From contig CAMBFR010000046.1 of the NCBI GenBank assembly GCA_945865815.1, forward strand, positions 1 to 32,428: 32,428 nt of DNA. The letters run 5' to 3'. The notes under the pieces were generated by a model. It saw nothing but the letters and a program-made list of their open reading frames with translations. It searched no databases and had not been told where the DNA came from. The DNA is from Candidatus Sulfopaludibacter sp. SbA3. Lineage in GTDB: Bacteria > Acidobacteriota > Terriglobia > 20CM-2-55-15. Of this stretch, positions 7,861 through 16,498 are shown piece after piece. Both the position numbers and the translations under genes were made by a program. Position 1 is the first letter of the stretch. The number at the start of each line of letters is the position of its first letter.

Positions 7861-8391
7861 CTAAATCCCCAGTATCTTTTTACCCTCTTCCGAGATCCTT
7901 TGCGGCGACCATGCCGGTTCCCACACGACTTCGACCTTCGGTGTGGGAAATCCTGCTTCAGACAGCTTTGACTTTATGTCTTCTCCAATGGCCACGTGCG
8001 ACGGGCACATCGGGGAGGTCATGGACATCTTCACATTCACCGATTCCCGCAGGACCTTCACCTCGTAGATAAGTCCCAGGTCCACGACATTCAGGGGAAT
8101 CTCGGGGTCATAGCATCCCTTGAGGACTTCATATGCCAGGTCCTCCTGGGTCATGGATGCCAGCCGCGGATCGCGCGCTTTCGCAGCGAGGCTCTCGGCC
8201 ACCGTGGCTTCCACGGCGGCTTCAACGATCTTTGTGGACTCAGTGTAAATCTTTTGATCCCGAGCTCTTTCGGCCTCGGAAGCCGTTTCCTGGGTGATCC
8301 TGGACTGACGCCGCACTGCAACGGCTATCCCAATGACAAGCAAAACCGTTATTAGAAAAAACAGGTATGGCAGCACGTTGATGATTCTCAC
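7861..8391 (-). CDS. Membrane-anchored MIP18/DUF59 (SufT-like) Fe-S assembly protein
   Basis: A 176-residue protein starting at GTG (8389-8391). Residues about 5-26 form one transmembrane helix (LPYLFFLITVLLVIGIAVAV), followed by a charged helical linker to about 85. A C-terminal MIP18/DUF59 domain carries YDPEIPLNVVDLGLIYEV and MTSPMCPSHVAIGEDI with the conserved cysteine. DUF59 proteins such as SufT help deliver Fe-S clusters to client enzymes. An N-terminal membrane anchor is unusual for this normally soluble family. The gene is convergent with the radical SAM gene and divergent from the yjbQ-carrier-thiC run, so it sits between Fe-S-dependent enzymes. The start lacks a strong ribosome site, but the helix after it supports it. 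Confidence 0.85.
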   Translation of the reverse strand: MRIINVLPYLFFLITVLLVIGIAVAVRRQSRITQETASEAERARDQKIYTESTKIVEAAVEATVAESLAAKARDPRLASMTQEDLAYEVLKGCYDPEIPLNVVDLGLIYEVKVLRESVNVKMSMTSPMCPSHVAIGEDIKSKLSEAGFPTPKVEVVWEPAWSPQRISEEGKKILGI

Positions 8392-8456
8392 TGCTCGCGT
8401 ACCGTCACTTCAAGGCTTATTTCAACATTGAGCGGCGAAAGATTTAATAAGTTTTG

Positions 8457-8462
8457 TATAAT
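8457..8462 (+). promoter_or_regulatory. Possible -10 box upstream of yjbQ
   Basis: A perfect TATAAT lies 64 bases before the yjbQ ATG in an AT-rich pocket. No good -35 box is seen at 16-18 bases upstream, so the assignment is tentative. The divergent SufT-like gene starts at 8391 on the other side of the same intergenic region. Confidence 0.4.
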
Positions 8463-8526
8463 AACCGCTTGCGGCAACAACTTGAACGTCAACCGGCTGG
8501 CCGCATCATGAGGAGTTCTAAAGAAT

Positions 8527-9024
8527 ATGCCTTCTGCTCCAGTTAAAGCTCCGGAACAACTTACGGTTGAAGTCGCAACGGGTTCTTATCGGGTTGTCAG
8601 CAATATTGTCAGGATTCAGTCCGAGGAACGGGAGGATCTGTACAACCTGACACAATTGATCCGTGATTTTGTCAAGTCGTCGGGAGTCCGAGCGGGATCA
8701 CTCAGCGTTTCATCGCTCCATACGACGAGCACGATCTTCATCAACGAGTGGCAGGACGCGCTGGTCCACGACATGAAGACGTATTTAAGAGCACTTGTTA
8801 ATAAGGACGGCTACTTCCGCCACAATGATCCGGCCTGGTCCGATTGCGATCGGCGTAATGCAGACTCGCATCTGCGAAGCTTGCTGTTAGGTATGAACCT
8901 GTCCTTGCAGATTTCGGACGGAGATGTTGTTCTTGGTGAGTGGCAAAGCATTATCATGGCCGAACTCGATGGACCTCGCGAACGCACGATCCGGCTTCAA
9001 GCCATGGGGATTGCAGGCGAGTAA
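8527..9024 (+). CDS. yjbQ: YjbQ/UPF0047 family protein, secondary thiamine-phosphate synthase type
   Basis: A 165-residue protein with the family signatures SSLHTTSTIFINE, then YFRHNDPAWSDCDRRNADSHL (shown in parts: HND, RRNADSHL) and the C-terminal LGEWQSIIMAELDGPRERTI. E. coli YjbQ has weak thiamine-phosphate synthase activity; the true cellular role of the family is unsettled. An AGGAG at 8511-8515 precedes the ATG by 11 bases. The Fe-S carrier gene starts 24 bases after its stop, and thiC lies further on, so a thiamine-linked role fits the context. The N-terminal 15 residues are an extension beyond the core fold. Confidence 0.88.
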   Translation: MPSAPVKAPEQLTVEVATGSYRVVSNIVRIQSEEREDLYNLTQLIRDFVKSSGVRAGSLSVSSLHTTSTIFINEWQDALVHDMKTYLRALVNKDGYFRHNDPAWSDCDRRNADSHLRSLLLGMNLSLQISDGDVVLGEWQSIIMAELDGPRERTIRLQAMGIAGE

Positions 9025-9048
9025 TTAACGCGAAAGGGGAACACTACT

Positions 9049-9377
9049 ATGCCCATTAGTCTGACTGAGAAAGCCAAAGAGAAGGTAAAAGAGATCATGT
9101 CTGAACAGCCCGAACCCTTCGCCGGCCTGCGCATCCAGGTCGTCGGCGGCGGCTGCTCGGGATTCTCTTATCGAATGGGTTTCGATAAGGCTTTCAATGA
9201 ACAGTCCGATACCATGTTTGAATTCGACGGCCTGAAGGTGTTCGTCGACAAGGCCAGCCTGATGTATATGGATGGCGCCGAAGTCGACTACGTCGATGGA
9301 CTGCACGGCGCAGGCTTCAAGTTCAGCAACCCACAGTCATCCGGAAGTTGCGGTTGCGGTAGTTCGTTCAGCGTATA

Positions 9378-9378
<1 letters not shown>
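9049..9378 (+). CDS. A-type iron-sulfur carrier protein (IscA/ErpA family)
   Basis: A 109-residue protein, usual length for A-type carriers. The three cluster-binding cysteines are visible: C36 in GGGCSGFSY and C101/C103 in the CGCG near the C-terminus. Such proteins carry [2Fe-2S] or [4Fe-4S] clusters to apo-enzymes in the cytoplasm. GGGGA lies 8 bases before the ATG. It is placed between yjbQ and thiC, and ThiC needs a [4Fe-4S] cluster, so cluster delivery to ThiC is a reasonable inference. The TPP riboswitch begins right at its stop codon. The sequence does not separate ErpA from IscA or SufA with certainty. Confidence 0.92.
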
Positions 9379-11342
<1,964 letters not shown>

Positions 11343-11387
11343 GGGGCGGATAGAGCCCCGAGCCCGGGATAACCAGCAACAGTCTTG

Positions 11388-11407
11388 CTGATTATCCGGA
11401 TAATCAG
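11388..11407. repeat. Perfect 20-base palindrome
   Basis: CTGATTATCC is followed directly by its reverse complement with no loop. Its left half also pairs with an upstream GATAACCAGCAA (11368-11379), so two alternative hairpins can form downstream of thiC. It may serve as a thiC terminator or mRNA-end structure, or a dimer binding site. Confidence 0.85.
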
Positions 11408-11623
11408 CGGCTATCATGCCGGTATGAAGGTTCGACGGCTGTTGAATGCACGTCCTGATTGTCCGCCTCCGTACAGTCCCGAGACAATCATTTGCAAGCG
11501 CGGGATCTCTTTTGTCGCTAACGGCTCTGGCGAAGAAGCGGGCGGAAATACCTGAAGGATCAGTAAGAGTGTCGCAAGAAGCGCGACCAATTTATAGCCG
11601 AAGTGCGGGGGCAGGCAAAATCA

Positions 11624-11668
11624 CAAATCACCTGTTCTGGATCGCTGACGACGGGGGGACGGAGTGGG
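11624..11668. repeat. 45-base direct repeat, copy 1 (stray fragment matching the cysE 3' end)
   Basis: This stretch matches 14319-14363 at 43 of 45 positions in the same orientation. The second copy is the authentic last codons and stop of cysE. Here there is no cysE gene in front of it on the minus strand. The two copies flank the secreted-protein/DUF6152/cytochrome module. Confidence 0.9.
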
Positions 11669-11710
11669 GCGCCGAACGTCACGCCCGGATAACCCTGATG
11701 ATTCGCCTGA

Positions 11711-11739
11711 TTGTTGCCAGTCAGGATTTCTGCTATTCT
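11711..11739 (+). promoter_or_regulatory. Promoter for the secreted protein gene at 11793
   Basis: TTGTTG (11711-11716), a 17-base spacer and TATTCT (11734-11739) with an upstream TG (extended -10) form a plausible sigma70 promoter. Transcription would start near 11746. Confidence 0.5.
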
Positions 11740-11748
11740 ACGCGCCTA

Positions 11749-11768
11749 ATTTGTCCCATGAGACAAAT
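11749..11768. promoter_or_regulatory. Inverted repeat ATTTGTC-6-GACAAAT, possible operator
   Basis: A perfect 7-bp inverted repeat with a 6-base centre lies just downstream of the expected transcription start and 24 bases before the ATG at 11793. Its position fits a repressor site or a short leader hairpin. Confidence 0.45.
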
Positions 11769-11792
11769 CGTGCCCGTCTAATGGAGGCTCAC

Positions 11793-12548
11793 ATGAGTGT
11801 AATCTGCAATCGCAATCAGGTACGTACGACGACTATGTGCGTGCTCGCTTTCCTTTTCCTTCTCTCTCCAGCGTTTGCGCAAGAATGGGTCAAGTACCGG
11901 AGCGACAGCGACGGCTTCGAGATGGAGATCCCCCCCGGCCAGCCGGTGCGCAAGGTCGACACGACATATCAATCCTGGACTGGGTTCACGCTGCCCGCGC
12001 GGATCTACTCGGTCCAGCGCGGAGCCGAACGCTATTCCGTGACCGTTGCCGACTACACCAACATCCAGGAATTGGGCAGAGCCAAGCTCAAGAAGTGTCA
12101 GGCGAACCTCGAAATTTGCACGGGCACTCCCCTGTCCGGCGAAGGCTACTGGAAGCACGACCTTCGCGGCGCTATGCTTCATGCGGCGGCGAACCTGGTC
12201 AAGCGGGACGCGAAGGTTCTGGACATGGCGTGGGACCAGATCAGCAGGGTTTCGACGATCCAGGTGTCGTTGCTCAACAACAGCGATGAGTCGAGAAACT
12301 ACGCGCTTGTGACGATGAACCAGAGGATGCTGTACATTGTCGAGGGGACCGTGCCAAAGGGGTCGCCGTCGGCGGTGCGGTTCGGGGGATCTTTCAGCAT
12401 CATCTCCAGGGATGGCTCCACCGGCGGCTTCGCCTACCCGTCGCTGTACTCGAATGAGATTTACGGTGTGGGGGATATACCTTTACCACCGCCCGCTAAG
12501 GGGGCCGAAGGCGGCGCCCGGCCGTTTAGGCCTGATGAGTTTTGTTAG
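11793..12548 (+). CDS. Secreted protein of unknown function, paralog of 19253-19897
   Basis: A 251-residue exported protein. The ATG at 11793 is chosen because GGAGG (11783-11787) lies 5 bases upstream and a signal peptide follows (hydrophobic to AFA, cleavage near residue 29). The mature part shares with the 19.3-19.9 kb gene the blocks LPARIYSVQRG, YSVTVADYTN, KKCQA, DLRGAMLHA and LYIVEGTVPKGSP. The motifs resemble a secreted family frequent in Acidobacteriota with no known function, and I cannot name a domain. This copy has an extra Pro/Gly-rich tail (PLPPPAKGAEGG). It converges on a DUF6152 gene, as its paralog is also beside one, hinting at a functional pair. Confidence 0.82.
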   Translation: MSVICNRNQVRTTTMCVLAFLFLLSPAFAQEWVKYRSDSDGFEMEIPPGQPVRKVDTTYQSWTGFTLPARIYSVQRGAERYSVTVADYTNIQELGRAKLKKCQANLEICTGTPLSGEGYWKHDLRGAMLHAAANLVKRDAKVLDMAWDQISRVSTIQVSLLNNSDESRNYALVTMNQRMLYIVEGTVPKGSPSAVRFGGSFSIISRDGSTGGFAYPSLYSNEIYGVGDIPLPPPAKGAEGGARPFRPDEFC

Positions 12549-12560
12549 AGCTTCGTGCGA

Positions 12561-12589
12561 TGCTGCGGCGGCCAGAGGCCGCCGCAGCA
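12561..12589. terminator. Bidirectional hairpin between convergent genes
   Basis: A perfect 13-bp GC-rich stem (TGCTGCGGCGGCC and its complement) around a 3-base loop lies between the secreted protein stop and the 3' end of the DUF6152 gene. There is no strong T-run, but the location suits bidirectional termination. Confidence 0.7.
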
Positions 12590-12621
12590 GTTCAAACTGA
12601 TCCGGTTCCGAATAGCGCCTG

Positions 12622-13032
12622 TCAGAAACCTGCGACCTTTATTTCGGTAGCTGGACCGTCATAATCCCTAACGGTTCCGTCCGGATGCTTGATAAAGCCC
12701 AAAAGACAACCGGCCGAGCCGTCCCGCAACGGATGGCATCGCACTTTGACTTTGTCGCCGGCTTTTAGACCCTTACCCGCTTTTGCAAGGTCTTGAATTC
12801 CCCTGGCGCCACCCCCCTCTAACGCCCACAGTTGCGCGCTGCCGGCCGCGTCCGTGACGTTCACGTAGATCCAGGAATGCGGGTTAAGACCGTGTACTTC
12901 AGTAACGACACCCTCAAGATCCTTTGTTTCCTGGGTGTAGTTTCCGTGGGAATGGTGAGACCATGCCGGAAGGGCGACTGCAACCACGCCGATTACGGCG
13001 ATTCCAACAACAAGAGCCAGTTTGAAACGCAT
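12622..13032 (-). CDS. DUF6152 family secreted protein, copy 1
   Basis: A 136-residue exported protein. The ATG at 13030-13032 is chosen over one 18 bases upstream because AAGGAG lies 8 bases before it. A signal peptide ends near ALPAWS, and the mature protein starts HHSHGNY, a histidine-rich opening seen in the family. Conserved blocks are GVVTEVHGLNPHSWIYVNV, AQLWALEGG, AGDKVKVRCHPLRDGS and GCLLGFI. It is a small beta-rich periplasmic or secreted fold whose function is unknown; the N-terminal HHSH and internal NPHSW could bind metal (inference). It is paralogous to 18796-19188. A frameshifted relic of the same family lies 50 bases upstream of its start. Confidence 0.88.
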   Translation of the reverse strand: MRFKLALVVGIAVIGVVAVALPAWSHHSHGNYTQETKDLEGVVTEVHGLNPHSWIYVNVTDAAGSAQLWALEGGGARGIQDLAKAGKGLKAGDKVKVRCHPLRDGSAGCLLGFIKHPDGTVRDYDGPATEIKVAGF

Positions 13033-13082
13033 GCAAATTCTCCTTTTCATCTATTCAGAAACGTTAAATTCAATACAGGCTA

Positions 13083-13160
13083 TCAAAAACCTTCCACCCT
13101 TCGGATGGCATCGCGCTCGATTTTGTCGCCGACTTTCGTGAGAGCGGGTTGTGCGCTCAC
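13083..13160 (-). pseudogene. Frameshifted DUF6152 relic or 25-codon coupled ORF after the cytochrome gene
   Basis: On the minus strand a GTG at 13160 overlaps the cytochrome stop (GTGA) and opens a 25-codon frame ending at 13083. About 32 bases of it (13102-13133) closely match the DUF6152 gene segment 12730-12762, which encodes the GDKVKVRCHP region, with one base missing. In the shifted frame it reads RCHPKGGRFLIAC, like the family's RCHP...GCLLGF. A decayed partial duplicate is more likely than a functional peptide. Confidence 0.55.
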
Positions 13161-14080
13161 GGGTTAGGGATCAGACATCGTTGCATCCCGCTTCCCTCGG
13201 TACCGCCGACATCGCGGTAAACTTTATGGCAGTTTGCGCAGGTCTGGTTCAATTTTTCGCTGAAGTCAGCAAATCCGTCATAATTTCTCGCTTTTGAGGT
13301 TTGGTAAGCGAGCTGTGCGACGTCCACGAGATCGGCAACGTACTGCTTCCAATCGGCCCGATCGACGGGAGCGGGCCTGCCATTCTGGCAGAGGCGTCCC
13401 GGCGTTAAGAGCAGGGGCGTGCTTTCAATCAGAGCGAGGGCGGCCTGGTCGATAGCCAGCCATCCCGGATAAATCGTGTCTCCCCATTTCGCATAGTCAA
13501 AGGGTACGGGCATCTCCCTTTTCGGTTCTTTAGAGGGATCCTTGAGCTGAAGATTGAAAAGGATATTGGAATTGGGAAACGCGATAGCTCTCATGAGCTC
13601 TGAAACATTTCCTGCGCGAGCGTTGGCGCCCGAACTATTCACAATCGGGAGAGCAATCTGCGCCAGACCGTTTTCGTTCAGTTCCGCCCGTCCAGCGGGG
13701 AACTTCCCCACCTCGAACATGTATGCCGCAAGGTCGATGGACTGTTGCCGGGATAGAGTCCCGGGTGAATCGAACGGCATCGTCTTCTGGATCTTGTCGA
13801 CCAGATTCGATAGCGGACGTCCGCTCCAGTTCGCCAGGAAACCGTCTCCAGTCAACGGGCCTCCGACGGCGCCTTCGAGCGCAGTTCCATGACAGCTCGC
13901 ACATTGCTCTTCGTAAATCGGCTTGACCCGCGCTGCTTGTTGGCTCGAATAGACACCTTCTGTTATCGAGCGCGACTGGCCGGCGCTTACAGTAATCCAG
14001 CCTCCCGCGAAGACCGCACATGCACACAACACCGATACGAAACGAATTGCGGGCCGGCTTACTCGGAGCAACGTAATCAT
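13157..14080 (-). CDS. Periplasmic diheme cytochrome c
   Basis: A 307-residue exported protein. A signal-anchor-like segment covers residues about 13-33. Two heme c sites are clear: CASCHG (C60, C63, H64) in a class I-like N-terminal domain with a later MPFDSPGTLS segment, and CANCHK (C281, C284, H285) near the C-terminus in a helical domain resembling cytochrome c'. The long middle (about 140-225) has no recognised domain. It probably carries electrons in the periplasm, partner unknown. It lies in the repeat-flanked module beside the DUF6152 gene and could be co-transcribed with it, 124 bases apart. The tail has an extra cysteine (C302). Confidence 0.88.
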   Translation of the reverse strand: MITLLRVSRPAIRFVSVLCACAVFAGGWITVSAGQSRSITEGVYSSQQAARVKPIYEEQCASCHGTALEGAVGGPLTGDGFLANWSGRPLSNLVDKIQKTMPFDSPGTLSRQQSIDLAAYMFEVGKFPAGRAELNENGLAQIALPIVNSSGANARAGNVSELMRAIAFPNSNILFNLQLKDPSKEPKREMPVPFDYAKWGDTIYPGWLAIDQAALALIESTPLLLTPGRLCQNGRPAPVDRADWKQYVADLVDVAQLAYQTSKARNYDGFADFSEKLNQTCANCHKVYRDVGGTEGSGMQRCLIPNP

Positions 14081-14124
14081 TTATCTTCCCTCTTCCAACA
14101 TCGGAAAAAATTTCACACGCCTGC

Positions 14125-14150
14125 AGAAATGGACCGTACACTCCATTTCT
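14125..14150. promoter_or_regulatory. 9-bp inverted repeat upstream of the cytochrome gene
   Basis: AGAAATGGA (14125-14133) and TCCATTTCT (14142-14150) with an 8-base centre lie 45-70 bases before the cytochrome start at 14080. Size and position fit an operator for a dimeric regulator. The rest of the 14081-14322 gap shows nothing else definite. Confidence 0.5.
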
Positions 14151-14318
14151 ACGGATGTTCCATATCGCGACAATGGCTGTAAAAAAACCAAATAGTCTTC
14201 ATCTACTTGTTATGACTTTTCGCGATGAGATCCTAATGCAGTCCTGAAACGGAGTCAAGGTAGCGATCTGACGGTGGCGTGCGTCCAGAAGCCGGATTCC
14301 GGGAAGTTGAGGTTACTG

Positions 14319-14363
14319 CAAATCACCTGTTCTGGATCGAGGACGACGGGGGGACGGAGTGGG
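14319..14363. repeat. 45-base direct repeat, copy 2 (true cysE 3' end)
   Basis: It covers the last codons and stop of cysE and four bases beyond. It matches 11624-11668 with two mismatches in the same orientation. Similarity ends sharply on both sides. Confidence 0.9.
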
Positions 14364-15201
14364 TGAGCCAGACGTTGCCTCCGATTACGGAGCCCCGGCC
14401 GATTGTCGTATCGCCTCCGAGGATCGTGGCTCCCGCGTAGATGACCACATCGTCTTCGATGGTCGGATGCCGCCGCTTTCCCCGGACCATTCGGCCCTCT
14501 TCATCCATCGCGAAGCTGAGCGCGCCGAGCGTCACTCCCTGATACAGCTTTACCCGATTACCGATATGCGTGGTTTCGCCGATGACCACGCCCGTGCCGT
14601 GATCGATGAAGAACGCGCTGCCGATCGTGGCTCCGGGATGGATGTCGATGCCCGTCACGGAATGCGCATGCTCGGTCATGATGCGCGGCAGCAGCGGGAC
14701 GTCCTGAAGGTGCAATTCGTGGGCAATGCGGTAAATCGTGATCGCGAATGTAGCCGGATAAGAAAAGATCACCTCGTCGATGCTCTTCGCCGCCGGATCG
14801 CCGTCGTACCCGGCCTGAACGTCTTCCGCCAGCCTGATGCGAAGTTCGGGCAGCTTGCGTAGCAGCGCCACGGATTGCTCTTCCGCGATTTCATGGCAGT
14901 GCTCGCACCTGTCGGCTGCGATCTCGCATTGCTGGCGGACGCTGCGATAGATTTCCAGCGTTATCCGGGCATAAATCGAGTCGATCAGGTCCCCGATGTG
15001 ATACTCGACGTTCGAGCTGTCCACGTCCTTGCGGCCGAAGTAGCCGGGATAGATGACTTCCAGAAGGTTATCCAGGATCTGAATGACCGATGCCTTGTCG
15101 GGAAGCGGCGTGGGCGCCAGGTGCTCGAGCTTCGTTTTGAGGCTGCCGAACGTCTGAAGAACTTCCCGTGCAATGGTGCGAATCTCGTCGCGCTTTTTCA
15201 T
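14323..15201 (-). CDS. cysE: Serine O-acetyltransferase
   Basis: A 292-residue enzyme that moves acetyl from acetyl-CoA to serine, giving O-acetylserine for cysteine synthesis. The helical N-terminal region (about 1-150) is followed by a left-handed beta-helix of hexapeptide repeats with DIHPGATIGSAFFIDHGTG, GVVIGETTHIGNRVKLYQG, GALSF and KRRHPTIEDDVVIYAGATIL (catalytic His/Asp in FIDHGT and the RHPTIED block). The start at 15201 lies 7 bases after the E2 stop, so it is the last gene of the oxoacid dehydrogenase operon. The C-terminal SVPPSSSIQNR is short compared with many CysE tails, and this 3' end is the sequence duplicated at 11624-11668. Confidence 0.93.
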   Translation of the reverse strand: MKKRDEIRTIAREVLQTFGSLKTKLEHLAPTPLPDKASVIQILDNLLEVIYPGYFGRKDVDSSNVEYHIGDLIDSIYARITLEIYRSVRQQCEIAADRCEHCHEIAEEQSVALLRKLPELRIRLAEDVQAGYDGDPAAKSIDEVIFSYPATFAITIYRIAHELHLQDVPLLPRIMTEHAHSVTGIDIHPGATIGSAFFIDHGTGVVIGETTHIGNRVKLYQGVTLGALSFAMDEEGRMVRGKRRHPTIEDDVVIYAGATILGGDTTIGRGSVIGGNVWLTHSVPPSSSIQNR

Positions 15202-15208
15202 GGACCGC

Positions 15209-16495
15209 CTACGCCTGCCAGATCTCCAGTTGTTTCTGGATATCGGCCATGAACTGATCGGCCATGGCGCCATCGATGACGCGGTGATCGAAAGAGAGCG
15301 AGAGGATGATCATCGAACGAATCGCGATGGCGTCGTCAATTACAACGGCCCGTTTCTTGATTCCCCCGAGGGACATGATCGCCACCTGGGGCTGGTTGAT
15401 GATCGGTGTTCCAGTCAGGCCGCCATATTGGCCGGGATTTGTAATCGTGAATGTGCCGTCCTTTACATCGTCGGGAGCGAGCTTCTTGTTCCGGGCGCGG
15501 TCTCCAAGATCGTTGATCGCCCGCGCCATTTCCAGCAGGCTCTTCCCGCCGGCATTCTTCAATACCGGAACGATGAGTCCCCCTTCGATATTGACTGCGA
15601 TTCCGATGTTGATTGCGCGCTTGTAGACGATCGTGTCGCCGTCGAGTGACGAATTCAACATTGGAAACCGCTTCAGCGCGCTCGCGGCCGCCTGGACGAA
15701 GTACGGTGTTACAGTCAGCTTCACGCCTGCCCGCTCGAATTCCGGCCTTGATTGTTCGCGCGCCTTCAGAATCCTGGAGCAATCCACCTCGAAGAAAGTG
15801 GTCACATGTGCTGAGGTTCTTCGGCTATGGACCATGTGTTCCGCGATGGATTTCCGTATGGCCGTCATCGGAACGCGTTCTCCCTCGCCCGTTGAAGCTG
15901 CTGGCTGAAGCGGCTGAAGCGGCTGAAGCGGCTGAAGCGATGGCTGCGCCGGAGGCGCGGCAGGCCTGGCGGGTGGAATTGGCGCCGGGGGCGCAATGAT
16001 CCCGGTTTTTGCTCCCGTTCCGCCCTGCTCGATGTGGCTCAGAATGTCGCGTTTCGTGATCCGTCCGCCGATGCCGGTTCCTTTTCCGGACAGTGCCACC
16101 AGCGTCACTCCGTGCTCTCTTGCGATCCGCCGCACCAACGGCGATGAGCGTACGTCCGGTTCGCGGCCTTCCCTCGTCCTTGCAGGCTCTACGGTTGTTT
16201 CCGCTTTCTGCGGAGGGGATGGAGCGGCGGTTTCTGAAGGCCCGGATGCCGCCGACTCGTCGCCAATAACCGCTACAACGGTATTGATCTGCACGGTCTG
16301 GCCTTCAGTCACCAGGACATCCTGAAGCACGCCGGATGCGGGTGAAGGAATTTCGGAGTCCACCTTGTCCGTGGAGATCTCAAACAGCGGCTCATCGCGT
16401 TGGACGCGGTCGCCCTTTTTCTTGAGCCACTTTGTGAGGGTTCCTTCGAAGATGCTTTCCCCCATCTGGGGCATGATTACTTTTGTTTCGGCCAT
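15209..16495 (-). CDS. 2-oxoacid dehydrogenase E2, dihydrolipoamide acyltransferase
   Basis: A 428-residue E2 core subunit. Domains in order are one lipoyl domain (1-77; lipoylated K44 in STDKVDSE), a linker, an E3/E1-binding domain (about 113-150; SPLVRRIAREHGV ... GRITKRDIL), a Pro/Ala linker with four LQP repeats, and a catalytic acyltransferase domain ending SFDHRVIDGAMADQF, with H404 and D408 as catalytic residues. It takes the acyl group from E1 and gives it to CoA. The acyl specificity (pyruvate, branched-chain or 2-oxoglutarate) is not fixed by these motifs; a two-gene E1 argues against the one-piece 2-oxoglutarate E1. It starts 3 bases after the E1 beta stop. No E3 gene is in the window. 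Confidence 0.93.
   Translation of the reverse strand: MAETKVIMPQMGESIFEGTLTKWLKKKGDRVQRDEPLFEISTDKVDSEIPSPASGVLQDVLVTEGQTVQINTVVAVIGDESAASGPSETAAPSPPQKAETTVEPARTREGREPDVRSSPLVRRIAREHGVTLVALSGKGTGIGGRITKRDILSHIEQGGTGAKTGIIAPPAPIPPARPAAPPAQPSLQPLQPLQPLQPAASTGEGERVPMTAIRKSIAEHMVHSRRTSAHVTTFFEVDCSRILKAREQSRPEFERAGVKLTVTPYFVQAAASALKRFPMLNSSLDGDTIVYKRAINIGIAVNIEGGLIVPVLKNAGGKSLLEMARAINDLGDRARNKKLAPDDVKDGTFTITNPGQYGGLTGTPIINQPQVAIMSLGGIKKRAVVIDDAIAIRSMIILSLSFDHRVIDGAMADQFMADIQKQLEIWQA
15903..15938. repeat. Four tandem 9-base units in the E2 linker
   Basis: GGCTGAAGC is repeated four times exactly, encoding the (LQP)n stretch of the flexible E2 linker on the minus strand. Being in multiples of three, copy-number change would keep the frame and only alter linker length. 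Confidence 0.95.
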
Positions 16496-16498
16496 GTT

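Larger units (their letters stand above)
11343..11792. other. 450-base gap after thiC with several inverted repeats and a stray cysE-like fragment
   Basis: No supported gene lies here. Contents in order are a GGGGC/GCCCC hairpin after thiC (about 11343-11359), an imperfect hairpin 11368-11396, an overlapping perfect 20-base palindrome 11388-11407, a weak 44-codon frame from 11424 with no family signal, the 45-base copy of the cysE 3' end (11624-11668), then the promoter and operator-like repeat of the next gene. The mix of repeats and a gene fragment suggests a rearranged region. Confidence 0.7.

Noticed and set aside
11424-11558. A 44-codon open frame after thiC
   Set aside because: No ribosome site and no recognisable sequence; chance length for this GC content.
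11446-11781. A 111-codon open frame on the plus strand
   Set aside because: It runs through the stray cysE fragment and the promoter/operator of the next gene, without homology or ribosome site.
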